Part shown: positions 25,850 to 35,581 of the stretch, piece by piece | How positions within the stretch are numbered: position 1 is the stretch's first letter | How the letters are laid out: each line of letters starts with the position of its first letter | NCBI RefSeq assembly: GCF_900312815.1 | Contig: NZ_OMPE01000008.1 | Span: 1-64,000, forward strand | Source: Aquimarina sp. AU474 | GTDB lineage: Bacteria > Bacteroidota > Bacteroidia > Flavobacteriales > Flavobacteriaceae | Direction: 5' to 3' | Length of the DNA: 64,000 nt | Translations under genes and position numbers: made by a program | The notes under the pieces: model-generated | Seen by the model: the letters and a program-made list of their open reading frames with translations, nothing else | Databases searched by the model: none | Told to the model about the DNA's origin: nothing

Positions 25850-26544
25850 TTAACATTTAAGGTAGACATTCCTCCATCAACTCCGATAATTTGACCTGTA
25901 ATCCAACTACTATCATCGCTTAATAGAAATTTAGCAATATTAGCAACATCTTCCGCTTGCCCTACACGTTTCATTGGATGACGACTATCCATAAGTTCTT
26001 TCTTTTTTTCGTTTCCTAATAACCTTCCTGCGAGAGAGGTATCTGTTAAAGAAGGTGCAATAACGTTTACTCTAAATTTTGGAGCATACTCTGCAGCTAA
26101 TGCTTTGGCAAACCCTTCAATAGCTCCTTTTGCAGCAGCAATACTGGTATGATAGGGCATTCCGATTTTTACGGCTACAGTACTAAAAAATATTAAGCTT
26201 GCTTGGTCTGAATTTTTAAGTTTTTGAAGCATGGTGTGTACAATTTTTACCAAAAACATAAAATTGATCTGCATATCCTCTTCAAAATCTTTTGGATTCA
26301 GTGCCTTAAATGGTTTCAGGTTAATGCTTCCTGGGCAATACACAAAACCATCTATGCGATCGGGTAAAATTGTAGTATCTATTTCATCTTTAGAAGCATC
26401 ATAAGGAATATGAGTAACTTCTAGATTTCCTAAATTTTCTGATGTCCTAGAAGCTATGAATACGTTATGTTCGCTATATAATTTTAAAGCAATTTCAAAC
26501 CCGATTCCATGGCTTCCACCTATAAGTAGGATATTTTTCCTCAT
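25846..26544 (-). CDS. short-chain dehydrogenase/reductase-like protein lacking the usual catalytic Tyr position
   Basis: The Rossmann nucleotide-binding loop is GGSHGIG (9-15), and the C-terminal part has the SDR ending ITGQIIGVDGG. At the active site the sequence reads YHTSIAAAK (131-139): the residue four before Lys139 is Ile135 rather than Tyr, while Tyr131 lies one helical turn further away. The Ser of the triad is near 121. It may therefore use an altered mechanism or be non-catalytic. It overlaps photolyase by 4 bp and follows the SRPBCC gene by 15 bp. Confidence 0.85.
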   Translation of the reverse strand: MRKNILLIGGSHGIGFEIALKLYSEHNVFIASRTSENLGNLEVTHIPYDASKDEIDTTILPDRIDGFVYCPGSINLKPFKALNPKDFEEDMQINFMFLVKIVHTMLQKLKNSDQASLIFFSTVAVKIGMPYHTSIAAAKGAIEGFAKALAAEYAPKFRVNVIAPSLTDTSLAGRLLGNEKKKELMDSRHPMKRVGQAEDVANIAKFLLSDDSSWITGQIIGVDGGMSTLNVN

Positions 26545-26559
26545 TATTTAATTTTATAA

Positions 26560-27054
26560 TTAGACAAATACGATTTCATTAGGGGTATCATTCTCGAAGG
26601 TACCAAATAACTCGATTAATTTCTTTTCTCGATACTCAAAAATTTCTTTAAGTTTAGGCTTAACGAGTATTGGATGTGCAAGTTGCCCCATAATACCAAA
26701 GGGAATTTTGTAATCAATAATATCTTCCATTTCTACTCCACCAGGAATCTCTTTTAAAAAATGCTTGTGATGCCAGAGTGCGTAGGGGCCAAATCGTTGT
26801 TCATCTACAAAATAATGTTTGTCTTTTATATGTGTAATTTCTGTGACCCATTTGTTTTTGATACCTAATACAGGGGTAACTATGTATTGTATCATTTGAC
26901 CAGAAAACATTTTTCTGTCTGCACCGGATACAATTTTAAACCCCATATAATCCGGGGTTATGATTTTTAAATTAGCTGGATTTGATAAAAAGTCCCATGC
27001 CTTATCAATAGATATAGGTAAGTTTTGTTTGGCGGTAAGTGTATATATTTTCAT
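26560..27054 (-). CDS. SRPBCC-fold protein of the photolyase operon
   Basis: This 164-residue START/Bet v1-like protein has the typical beginning (KAWDFLSNPANLKIITP) and a long C-terminal helix (KPKLKEIFEYREKKLIELF). The fold binds hydrophobic ligands. SRPBCC and SDR genes recur beside photolyases in marine bacteria, which suggests a shared light or UV response. The start is followed by a helix-strand pattern that fits the family, and there is no signal peptide. Confidence 0.8.
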   Translation of the reverse strand: MKIYTLTAKQNLPISIDKAWDFLSNPANLKIITPDYMGFKIVSGADRKMFSGQMIQYIVTPVLGIKNKWVTEITHIKDKHYFVDEQRFGPYALWHHKHFLKEIPGGVEMEDIIDYKIPFGIMGQLAHPILVKPKLKEIFEYREKKLIELFGTFENDTPNEIVFV

Positions 27055-27139
27055 ACTTTGAAGTAGTTAAAGTATAAAAATACAACCATTTTGTTTAACT
27101 TTTATGGTATTTATGTTAAACAAAAAATAATTTTCTGTT

Positions 27140-27496
27140 TTAGAAATACGCTTCAGCCCAAGATTTGGCTTCTTCTAAACATGTGAAAAAAACAAAAGAT
27201 TTGTTGTAATAAGGTTGCTCTGTTATGGCTTTATTTCTCTCTTCGAGATCATCAGAAACAATAGCAAGTCCTTTCATGTTAGGTAGTTGTCCTTGCCTAT
27301 AAACATCCACGTTTACGTTATGCTTAAATTTACGATGAGTAATCATTACAAAGTCTTTGGATTTGTAATGATTTCTAAGATTATCTCTTATTTCTGAAGC
27401 TTTATCAAGGGTTAAATTCACATTTTCGTTAATAACAAGTATCACGAATCGATCATAAAACTCTATTTGGCAAAATTCGTTAGAAAAATGCTGCAT
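27140..27496 (-). CDS. STAS/SEC14-like small protein
   Basis: The 118-residue soluble protein starts with two strands (CQIEFYDRFVILVINENV), then alternates helices and strands, ending in FTCLEEAKSWAEAYF. This matches the small SpoIIAA/STAS-like proteins frequent in Flavobacteriaceae. Function is unknown; a binding or regulatory role is usual for the fold. It stands apart, 85 bp upstream of the SRPBCC gene. Confidence 0.6.
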   Translation of the reverse strand: MQHFSNEFCQIEFYDRFVILVINENVNLTLDKASEIRDNLRNHYKSKDFVMITHRKFKHNVNVDVYRQGQLPNMKGLAIVSDDLEERNKAITEQPYYNKSFVFFTCLEEAKSWAEAYF

Positions 27497-27631
27497 AGGG
27501 GGAATGGTTTATTATATGATAAATATATGTTAAAAAGAACGAATAGTGAAATGAACCAAATAGAAAATTTGGATAAATATGTATTTAGGCCTTTCTACGT
27601 TTAACTTTAGAATTGAGAAAAAAGAAAAAAA

Positions 27632-28291
27632 TTAGCAATCATCACAACAATTATCAGGCTTAACTAGTCTACAGGTGAGCACTGCTAATAAAGCTCCTAT
27701 TATTGGTGCTATAAAATATAACCATTGATGCTCCCAATGACCGGATAATAATGCCGGCCCTAGAGATCGTGCTGGATTCATAGAGGCTTTAGTGATTGGA
27801 CCCGCAAACATAGCCTCTAGTAATACAACACCACCTATGGCAATTCCTGCCATGGTACCTGTTTCTTTAGAACCTGTCGATACATTAATTATTACTACCA
27901 TAAGAAAATAAGTTAGTAATAATTCTAATATAAAAGCTTTAAGATCATCTATAGCCGGCAATGTACCTCCAAGGTATTCGCTTTCGGGGAATAAGTATAT
28001 TAATATACTACTGGCCAGAATGGCACCTATACATTGAGCAAGGATATACTTGGGAACTTCTTTCCATTCAAATTTTTTGGCATAAGCAAATGCAATAGTA
28101 ACAGCCGGGTTGAAATGAGCTCCAGATATTTCACCGAAAGCATAAATCATTGCCATAACAATGAGTCCCCAGGTGATGGCTATCCCAACATGAGTAACAT
28201 CTCCACCTGTTATTTCGTTAATTGTCATTGCTCCCGTGCCGCAAAACACTAAGCTAAAAGTTCCTATAGTTTCTGAGATATATGTTCGCAT
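27632..28291 (-). CDS. aquaporin / MIP family channel
   Basis: Six membrane helices and both half-helix motifs are present: AHFNPAVT and SMNPARSLGPAL. The protein moves water or small solutes across the inner membrane. The start at 28291 (MRTYISETIGTF, 219 residues) is preferred over an ATG seven codons upstream because AGAGGAATT precedes it as a ribosome binding site. The C terminus ends in a cysteine cluster, NCCDDC. Choosing between water and glycerol selectivity needs alignment of the selectivity filter. Confidence 0.88.
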   Translation of the reverse strand: MRTYISETIGTFSLVFCGTGAMTINEITGGDVTHVGIAITWGLIVMAMIYAFGEISGAHFNPAVTIAFAYAKKFEWKEVPKYILAQCIGAILASSILIYLFPESEYLGGTLPAIDDLKAFILELLLTYFLMVVIINVSTGSKETGTMAGIAIGGVVLLEAMFAGPITKASMNPARSLGPALLSGHWEHQWLYFIAPIIGALLAVLTCRLVKPDNCCDDC

Positions 28292-28415
28292 AATTCCTCT
28301 AAAATATGGCAAATATACTATTCCTTATTTTAAGTTTTTGTTAACTTATTATGTATGTGTAATCCTTATTTTCGTGTTGATGATTATGAATGATTCACAA
28401 ACTAAATTAAACACA

Positions 28416-29258
28416 ATGAAAAAGATTATCTTATTTATTTCTGCAGCTCTTTTATCTTTCGGGATAGAAGCTCAGGTAAAAACCCCTCAGCCTAGTCCAA
28501 CATCTAAAATTGAACAAGTTATTGGTTTAACTGATGTTGCTGTGGAATACTCACGACCTAGTATGAAAGGAAGAACTATTTTTGGAAACTTAGTACCTTT
28601 TGATAAACTTTGGAGAACAGGAGCTAATAAAAATACTCAAATTACTTTTAGTGATGATGTAAAAGTTGGAGGTAAAGAACTTAAGAAAGGAACTTATGCA
28701 GTTTTTACAAAACCAGGAAAAGAAAACTGGGAAGTTATTTTTTATAGTGATGCTAATAATTGGGGTACTCCTAGAGAATGGGATGATGCCAAAGTTGCAG
28801 CAAAAACTACTGTAAAAGCAAATACATTGCCAATGAATGTAGAGACTTTTACAATCATGTTTAGTGATTTCACAATGAACTCTGCGGTATTAAACTTTAT
28901 TTGGGCAAATACAGAAGCAGCTGTTACGCTAGAAGTGCCTTCTAAAAAAATTGCATTAGCAAGTATTGAAAAAACTATGGCAGGTCCATCTGATGGAGAT
29001 CATTATCAAGCGGCTGTATTCTATAAAGATATTGAGGATTATGCAAAAGCAAAGGAGCATATTGATAAGGCTATTGCTATGAGAGAAAATCCAGCTTTCT
29101 GGTACCACAGACAACAATCTTTGATTTATGCAAAGACAGGAGATAAGCCTGGGGCAATAAAGGCTGCAAAAAAATCGTTAGAATTAGCGGAAACGGCAGG
29201 AAATGCTGATTACGTAAAATTAAATAAAGACTCCCTTTCAGAGTGGGGAGCTAAATAA
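28416..29258 (+). CDS. DUF2911 secreted protein with C-terminal TPR-like segment
   Basis: The start at 28416 gives a signal peptide (MKKIILFISAALLSFGIEAQ), while the open frame upstream overlaps the divergent channel gene. The DUF2911 core is clear: VEYSRPSMKGRTIFG, LVPFDKLWRTGANK and KKGTYAVFTKPGKENWEVIF. The last 100 residues look like TPR repeats (DYAKAKEHIDKAIAMRENPAFW, split over two helices). It is exported to the periplasm or beyond. Function is unknown, although the family is widespread in Bacteroidetes. Confidence 0.88.
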   Translation: MKKIILFISAALLSFGIEAQVKTPQPSPTSKIEQVIGLTDVAVEYSRPSMKGRTIFGNLVPFDKLWRTGANKNTQITFSDDVKVGGKELKKGTYAVFTKPGKENWEVIFYSDANNWGTPREWDDAKVAAKTTVKANTLPMNVETFTIMFSDFTMNSAVLNFIWANTEAAVTLEVPSKKIALASIEKTMAGPSDGDHYQAAVFYKDIEDYAKAKEHIDKAIAMRENPAFWYHRQQSLIYAKTGDKPGAIKAAKKSLELAETAGNADYVKLNKDSLSEWGAK

Positions 29259-29282
29259 TCACTCTTTTTCACACACAAATCG

Positions 29283-29316
29283 AAAAAGCGTTCTGACCTA
29301 TCGGAACGCTTTTTTT
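29283..29316. terminator. rho-independent terminator between convergent genes
   Basis: AAAAAGCGTTC (29283-29293) pairs with GAACGCTTTTT (29304-29314) around a short partly paired loop, followed by a T run. It lies between the DUF2911 gene (+) and the oxidoreductase gene (-) and can serve both directions. Confidence 0.9.
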
Positions 29317-29364
29317 ATTTTCTCGAAACTTATGAAAAGAGAATTTAAAATACTAAAGATGGTA

Positions 29365-30345
29365 TTAGGTGTAACTCAACCCAATTTTGGCCCGTACTGT
29401 ATCTAATAACTTGATTAATTGTCGACTTTTCTCAAAAGTCATTATTGTACTCTCTGTACGGTTTTTGAGTATCATCTCTTGCACATGGATAGCTTCATAA
29501 CTATAACCATTTGTTTTAACCTCAAATTCAATTAGTTTTGATTCGTTTTCTGTAATAATAGTGATAGATGAAGGTTCATGAAACCTACTATTGATATGTA
29601 TAGTACCATTTTCTAGTTCGATGATTGCTTCGGTTTTTGTTTTTTTGGTAATAGCACAATGCAAAGATGCATTTACTTCGTTTTTATAAAGTAGATCAAC
29701 AGTGCAAGTCTCATCTACCTGTGTTTTTCCGAAAGAAGCTTTGGCAGTTATATGCTCAGGATAACCTATGATACTCAAAGCAGCAAAGAGAGGATAAATG
29801 CCTACATCAAGTAAACTTCCTCCACCTAAGGCTTTGTTAAATAATCTTTCATTTGGACTAAAAGTTGCAGCAAAACCAAAATCGGCTTGTAAGCTTTTTA
29901 CAGCTCCAAATTTTTTAGAAGCTATCAAATCTAAAACATATTTATAATGTGGTAAAAAATAAGTCCATAACGCTTCCATAAGAAAAACATTATTTTTTAT
30001 TGCTGTTTGAATCATTTCTTCTACTTGCTCCTGGTTCATCGCAAAAGGTTTTTCGCATAAAACAGCTTTCTTATGATTTAAACACAATAGTGTATTTTCA
30101 TAATGAAAAACATGTGGTGTAGCGATGTATATTACATCGATATTGGGGTCTTTGGTTAATTGATTATAGCTTCCATAATTGTTAGTTACTCCGTAAGAAT
30201 TCCCGAAATCTTGAGCTTTTTTTTCTGTTCTACTGGCTACTGCATAGAGTGTTGCATTTGGAACGGTAAGTAAGTCCTCGGCAAATTTGTGAGCAATCTT
30301 ACCACATCCAAGAATACCCCAGTTTACGTTTTTGTTTAAATTCAT
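29365..30345 (-). CDS. Gfo/Idh/MocA family oxidoreductase
   Basis: This 326-residue NAD(P)-dependent enzyme has the Rossmann start NWGILGCGKIAHKFAEDL and the family motif CEKPFAMN (Glu-Lys-Pro). GGGSLLDVGIYPLF is typical of the C-terminal sheet domain and of the trans-dihydrodiol/sugar dehydrogenase branch. The substrate is probably a sugar or cyclic alcohol. It stands alone, convergent with the DUF2911 gene. Confidence 0.9.
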   Translation of the reverse strand: MNLNKNVNWGILGCGKIAHKFAEDLLTVPNATLYAVASRTEKKAQDFGNSYGVTNNYGSYNQLTKDPNIDVIYIATPHVFHYENTLLCLNHKKAVLCEKPFAMNQEQVEEMIQTAIKNNVFLMEALWTYFLPHYKYVLDLIASKKFGAVKSLQADFGFAATFSPNERLFNKALGGGSLLDVGIYPLFAALSIIGYPEHITAKASFGKTQVDETCTVDLLYKNEVNASLHCAITKKTKTEAIIELENGTIHINSRFHEPSSITIITENESKLIEFEVKTNGYSYEAIHVQEMILKNRTESTIMTFEKSRQLIKLLDTVRAKIGLSYT

Positions 30346-30578
30346 GTTTGGATATAACTAATTAGATTATTTCAAAAATAACTAAAAAACAGCTTTTTTC
30401 ATCCGTTGAATATGATGAATGTACAATAGTAATTAATTATAAATATTTTGTTTATTTTAATGATATTTAATATTCCTTGAAATATATGTAAATACCTTGT
30501 TGTGAGGTGTTTAAATCTTGGTGGTTAGGCAAAATTTCTTTATATTTAAATTACTCTCTTAATTAAAACCTAATTGTT

Positions 30579-30911
30579 ATGGATATCCCCCACGTTACGA
30601 AATCATCTTTACTACGGCAACCACATTTTATGAGATTGAATTTAATGCATACTGAGCTTTCGAGTATGCTTTCAAAATTACACTCCTATCTTTGCGAACC
30701 TTGTACTTCTGAAATGTATGATCAGTATTTAGAATTAAATCACAAAGGTATCCTTCTGAAACAAACCATTGATAAAGTTTCTCAAACGGCAAAGAATCAG
30801 ATAAAATTTTCAAAACATACTCTTGATGATATCGATAGTATTGGAAAAAAATATGATACTTTTCAAAAATCTCTTACGGTATACCTTAATGAAGCAATTA
30901 TTCATCACTAA
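30579..30911 (+). CDS. hypothetical helical protein
   Basis: The 110-residue soluble protein is predicted to be all helical (LHTELSSMLSKLHSYL, YDTFQKSLTVYLNEA), with no known motif. The ATG follows a 230-bp A/T-rich gap that must hold its promoter. It is convergent with the sodium symporter gene. Coding is supported by good codon pattern, not by family recognition. Confidence 0.55.
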   Translation: MDIPHVTKSSLLRQPHFMRLNLMHTELSSMLSKLHSYLCEPCTSEMYDQYLELNHKGILLKQTIDKVSQTAKNQIKFSKHTLDDIDSIGKKYDTFQKSLTVYLNEAIIHH

Positions 30912-30984
30912 GACTAGTTAGTTAATGGTTGTATTGCATAGCTTGTAAAATTAAGTAATACCCATAGGGATATGTTAGTGTAAT

Positions 30985-32802
30985 CTACTCTGATATACCT
31001 AGATCTGTATGAGAATCAAGGCTAATAAATGGTTGTATAATCATCGCAATAACCATAACTAGTACACATCCAAATAAATTTAACCATAAATAGGGCATCC
31101 AGTCATAATACCAACCTATAATGACAATAATTTGTGTAATTATAGCCGCTACAAAAGTAGCATTGCTACGTACAAATTTCACAAAAAATGCTAATAGAAA
31201 AATACCAAGCACATTTCCATAAAAAATAGATCCGATGATATTTACTAATTGAATTAAATTATCGAAAAGATTGGCAAAACAAGCTACCAAAATGGCAAGA
31301 ATACCCCAAACCAATGTGAAAAATTTAGAGGCATTTACATAGTGTTTATCGTCTTTATCTTCCTTTACATTTCTTTTATAAAGATCAATCGCCGTCGTAG
31401 ATGCGAGTGCATTTAACTCGGATGCAGTAGAAGACATCGCCGCTGATAAAATAACTGCTAATAACAATCCAATCAAACCTCTTGGTAGATTGTTAAGTAT
31501 AAATGTTATAAATATGTAATCTTTGTCGTTTGTTTCTTTATCCTTGGCTGATTTTTTATATAAAGCTAATAACTCTTTTTGTTTGATTTTATATTCTTCA
31601 CTTAACGGTTCTTTTTCAAGATTTTTAACCTCCAAGGCTAATTGATCATAATTTTTAGAATAGGTAGAGTCGATTACTCTTTTAATCAAATATTGTGTTC
31701 TTAGGCGGTATGATTTCTCTAAACTATCCATACTGGTTAGTTTAGTTTTTAATCCAACATCTCCGGTTTTAGCAAGTTCTTGAGCTATTCCTTTTTTTTG
31801 TGAAAACAATATATTGTTCTTTTCTACTATTTCTTTATACTCATTTGAGTACTCTGAATTTAAAAGCTTATTAACAGAATTTTCATTAAAATTAAGAGGA
31901 GAAGGGTTAAATTGGTAGAATACAAATACCATAACACCTACCAAAAGAATAAAGAATTGCATTGGTACTTTTAATAAACCATTAAATAGTAAACCTAGTT
32001 GGCTCTCTTTTATCGATTTTCCTGATAGATAGCGTTGTACTTGACTTTGATCAGTACCAAAGTAGGAGAGAGCTAAGAAACTACCTCCTATAATACCACT
32101 CCAGAAAGTATATCGATTATCGAAATTAAAGGAGAAATCTAAAACTTCCATTTTTCCACTAGCTCCAGCAATATCTAAAGCTTTTGAAAAAGTAACCCCT
32201 TCGGGTAGGTAACTAACTATTAAAAAGAAGGCTATTAACATACCCGTAAAGATTATGGCCATTTGTTGTTTTTGTGTAACACTAACGGCTTTAGTTCCTC
32301 CGGATACTGTATAGATAATTACCAAAACACCAATAATAACATTAAGTGTGGTCAAGTCCCATCCTAATACAGCTGATAGAATAATAGCGGGGGCAAAAAT
32401 GGTAATTCCAGCAGCAAGTCCTCTTTGGATTAAGAATAATATAGCAGTTAAACTTCTTGTTTTTAAATCAAAACGACTTTCGAGGTATTCGTATGCGGTA
32501 TAGACATTAAGCTTATGGTATAATGGTATAAATATCATACAAATTACCACCATAGCGATCGGTAGCCCAAAATAGAATTGAACAAATCCCATCCCACTAT
32601 GAAATGCTTGACCAGGTGTCGAAAGAAATGTTATAGCACTAGCTTGAGTTGCCATAACAGATAACCCTACAGTCCACCACTTGGCTTCATTACCACCTCG
32701 TATGTATTCTTGTACATTTTTACTACCTCTTGTTTTCCAAGATCCATAAAGAACGATGAATAACAAGGTTCCTATAAGTACGATCCAATCTATGGTTTGC
32801 AT
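30985..32802 (-). CDS. sodium:solute symporter (SSS family)
   Basis: This 605-residue carrier has about 13 membrane helices with family motifs (ATQASAITFLSTPGQAF, SGGTKAVSVTQKQQ, AAMSSTASELNALAS). Between two membrane helices (residues about 300-430) it carries an unusual, highly charged, coiled-coil-like soluble loop. It probably imports a sugar or amino-acid-like solute with sodium. It is the last gene of a three-gene minus-strand unit with the PIG-L deacetylase and a 35-codon membrane ORF, a pairing often seen in Bacteroidetes. Confidence 0.88.
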   Translation of the reverse strand: MQTIDWIVLIGTLLFIVLYGSWKTRGSKNVQEYIRGGNEAKWWTVGLSVMATQASAITFLSTPGQAFHSGMGFVQFYFGLPIAMVVICMIFIPLYHKLNVYTAYEYLESRFDLKTRSLTAILFLIQRGLAAGITIFAPAIILSAVLGWDLTTLNVIIGVLVIIYTVSGGTKAVSVTQKQQMAIIFTGMLIAFFLIVSYLPEGVTFSKALDIAGASGKMEVLDFSFNFDNRYTFWSGIIGGSFLALSYFGTDQSQVQRYLSGKSIKESQLGLLFNGLLKVPMQFFILLVGVMVFVFYQFNPSPLNFNENSVNKLLNSEYSNEYKEIVEKNNILFSQKKGIAQELAKTGDVGLKTKLTSMDSLEKSYRLRTQYLIKRVIDSTYSKNYDQLALEVKNLEKEPLSEEYKIKQKELLALYKKSAKDKETNDKDYIFITFILNNLPRGLIGLLLAVILSAAMSSTASELNALASTTAIDLYKRNVKEDKDDKHYVNASKFFTLVWGILAILVACFANLFDNLIQLVNIIGSIFYGNVLGIFLLAFFVKFVRSNATFVAAIITQIIVIIGWYYDWMPYLWLNLFGCVLVMVIAMIIQPFISLDSHTDLGISE

Positions 32803-32849
32803 TCGTTATAATTAAGTTAGTTAGGGTTTGAATTAAATATAGAAATAGA

Positions 32850-32957
32850 TTATAGTATATATGCAGTGGTTATTAAATAAAATATAACAATATATATAGC
32901 ATTAGTAATTAGTACTATCGAGTACCACTTTTTCCAAGTAAAACTTTCATTTTTCAT
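32850..32957 (-). CDS. tiny single-span membrane protein between PIG-L deacetylase and symporter
   Basis: This 35-codon frame was read directly from the gap. Its sequence runs MKNESFTWKKWYSIVL through a hydrophobic helix (residues 12-35) and ends at TAA. It starts 10 bp after the PIG-L gene stop and ends 47 bp before the symporter start, all on the same strand. A basic N terminus (WKKW) before one helix is typical of small accessory subunits of transporters, so it may help the symporter fold or be regulated. The evidence is position and composition only. Confidence 0.55.
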   Translation of the reverse strand: MKNESFTWKKWYSIVLITNAIYIVIFYLITTAYIL

Positions 32958-32967
32958 ATATGATATT

Positions 32968-35466
32968 TTATTTCCCTAAAGATAACATATTGGCAAAAAG
33001 ACGATACGCACCAGAAACTCCAGCAGGAAATTCTCTGAAAAAGCTAAGCCCAGTATAGACATAGTATCCTTTTCCGTATTGTGCTATTAGTAAAGGTCCC
33101 TTTTTTTCTGATTCTCCTTTATCATTTACGGCTAGAATAGGGGTGTATTCTTTTGCCCATTCATTCGGAAAATATAATCCTCGTTCTTGCACCCAACCTT
33201 CAAAATCAGTATTTGTGATTTTATTAGGTGTATTTAGCACTTGATGATCTGGTGCAAGAAAAGTAACCTTAGCATTTTCATCAGTAACTCTATCTCTGGA
33301 TAGTTTTATAGGAAATGGACCTAAATTTTCCTTTACTTTAAGTCTATGACTTGTATTGTATTGTACTATAAGATTACCACCATTTTTTACATACTCAAGA
33401 AGAAATTGTTGTTTAAACTTTAATTCTTCGATAGTATTGTAAGCTCTGATACCAACAACAATAGCGTCAAAAGGTGATAAAGTCGCCGCCGAAATAGCAT
33501 CAGGATCTATAGTGGTTACTTTATAACCTATTTGGCGTAAGCTTTCTGGAACAATGTCTCCTGCACCTTCAATATAACCTATGTTTTGTCCTTTCTTTTT
33601 AATACCAAGACGTACTACTTTTGTTTCTGAAGGAAGTGTTACTGTCTGAAACGGTATATGATTGTAATCGATAGTAACCACTTCTTTTGAAAACTCAGTA
33701 TCACCTATTTTGACTACGGGGGATATGTATCCTTCACTTTGATTTTCAGGTGCTGTTAGGGTGAACGAAATTGTTTTTTCTTCTCCTTTTTGTGCTAAGC
33801 TAAAATCAATTGTTCCTGGTGTTACGCTCCAACTTTCTGGATGTGATAAGGTTACAGATCCTTTCATGTTTGTTTTTCCGGCCTTTATAGTTACCGGAAT
33901 TTGTTTTGAAAGGCCATTAGCATAAATGATTACTTTATCTTTAATACGTACTGAAACTGCAGGGATAATTTCGAAAGGTTTATACACTTCTCCTTTTACA
34001 GGATCATTTGTTTTGTATACAACTGCCTTTGTAAATGGAAGGGCAACACCTTCAATTTCTAAATTAAATGTAGCAGTAATATGGTGTATTGTTTCTGGTT
34101 TACCTATCAATTTTTGATCCGCAACTTGATACATTCCCAGAGTTCCTTTGCGATTAAGCCAGTAAGGGTTTGTTGAACTAATAGTGTTAGAAACTATACC
34201 TTTAAATTCTAAATTTTGTTTTTCGTTGTTTCCTAAAACTTTTTCAGAAGTATCATTAATATTAATTGCATCTATTTTTATAGATTTCAAAACTATTTTA
34301 TTTGTACTTCTATTTATTGCTTCTGTTTTGATTGTAATTTCATTTCCTTTTGTGGTATTTGATTCTGTAGAGACAGCTTCAAGATACAAACCTGCAGTAG
34401 CGGCAATAATTTCTTTAATTTCTTTGGATTTAATTGTTTTCCAATGGGTGTCTTCTAATTGATTGATTAATAGAAATGCCTCTGCCAATTTAGGTATACT
34501 GGCCGATGGATTTCTGAAGTTAAAATCTTTTTCAACTTGATAAAGAATTTTTCCTATTGCATCACCACCCTTGATACGGTTCCATGAGGTGTCAATACCT
34601 TCAAAAAGATTAGTTTTATCCTTAGGTAAATCTCCTTTAATAAGTTCTATATATTCTTTTTGTTTCCCTCTAGTACCGGTACTTCCAAACCCTTGAGATT
34701 TGTGTTTACTTCGACTTAGAGAAGCAATTTCGGTATTAGAAAGCCCTAATGCAGGGTAGTATACCCCTGTGTCAAATTCTAATAACCTTGTTTTATCCGC
34801 CTTTTCAAAATTTTCACGACTTCCGTAAAACCACCAAGATGTATTAAAAAATAATCGTTTAGGCTGCCAACTATCTACATATTGTAATTGATTAGGGTAT
34901 ATAGTTTTATTGGCGGCGAGATTAAAAGCTTCTTCGCTTAGCATAGCAGAAGAAGTATGATGACCATGAGTACTACCAGGTGTTCTATGGTCAAAACGAT
35001 TAATAATTACATCAGGTTTAAATTTTCTTATAGCCCATACGACGTCTCCTAAAACTTCTTTTTTATCCCAAATAGATAAAGTTTCGTCTGGATGTTTAGA
35101 ATACCCAAAGTCATTTGCTCGGGTAAACATTTGTTCACCTCCATCTGTTCGTCTAGCTGCTAATAATTCTTGTGTTCTTATTACACCTAAAAGTTCGCGA
35201 ATTTCTGGACCGATTAGATTTTGACCACCATCACCACGAGTGAGCGATAGGTATGCTGTTCTAGCTTTTACCTGATTAGCCATGTACGAAATAAGCCTAG
35301 TGTTTTCATCATCGGGATGAGCAGCTACATAGAGTACAGAGCCTAAAAAATTAAGCTTTTTTATCGCTTCATGAATTTGCGATGCGTTAGGCTTATTAGG
35401 TTGTTGTGCCTTTGAAATACAGGGTAATAGTAGACTTAAAGAGACTACAAAAAGTAATTTTCGCAT
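32968..35466 (-). CDS. secreted PIG-L family deacetylase
   Basis: The start at 35466 gives a signal peptide (MRKLLFVVSLSLLLPCISKA); the frame extends 12 codons upstream without one. The N-terminal domain carries the LmbE/PIG-L zinc site: AAHPDDEN, later PDVIINRFDHR and HGHHTSS. The remaining 550 residues are beta-rich domains, with a C-terminal ThuA/GATase-like part (FDAIVVGIRAYN, YVKNGGNLIVQYN). It probably removes N-acetyl groups from a sugar in the periplasm, feeding the neighbouring symporter. Confidence 0.87.
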   Translation of the reverse strand: MRKLLFVVSLSLLLPCISKAQQPNKPNASQIHEAIKKLNFLGSVLYVAAHPDDENTRLISYMANQVKARTAYLSLTRGDGGQNLIGPEIRELLGVIRTQELLAARRTDGGEQMFTRANDFGYSKHPDETLSIWDKKEVLGDVVWAIRKFKPDVIINRFDHRTPGSTHGHHTSSAMLSEEAFNLAANKTIYPNQLQYVDSWQPKRLFFNTSWWFYGSRENFEKADKTRLLEFDTGVYYPALGLSNTEIASLSRSKHKSQGFGSTGTRGKQKEYIELIKGDLPKDKTNLFEGIDTSWNRIKGGDAIGKILYQVEKDFNFRNPSASIPKLAEAFLLINQLEDTHWKTIKSKEIKEIIAATAGLYLEAVSTESNTTKGNEITIKTEAINRSTNKIVLKSIKIDAININDTSEKVLGNNEKQNLEFKGIVSNTISSTNPYWLNRKGTLGMYQVADQKLIGKPETIHHITATFNLEIEGVALPFTKAVVYKTNDPVKGEVYKPFEIIPAVSVRIKDKVIIYANGLSKQIPVTIKAGKTNMKGSVTLSHPESWSVTPGTIDFSLAQKGEEKTISFTLTAPENQSEGYISPVVKIGDTEFSKEVVTIDYNHIPFQTVTLPSETKVVRLGIKKKGQNIGYIEGAGDIVPESLRQIGYKVTTIDPDAISAATLSPFDAIVVGIRAYNTIEELKFKQQFLLEYVKNGGNLIVQYNTSHRLKVKENLGPFPIKLSRDRVTDENAKVTFLAPDHQVLNTPNKITNTDFEGWVQERGLYFPNEWAKEYTPILAVNDKGESEKKGPLLIAQYGKGYYVYTGLSFFREFPAGVSGAYRLFANMLSLGK

Positions 35467-35581
35467 AATAGTTAGGTGCAATTTTGAATGTAATTTCACC
35501 AAATATATAAAGATAAAATTCTCAGAATTGTGGTTTAAGGATACTTTAACAAGGAACTAAGCCTAAGAGATACCATCATAA

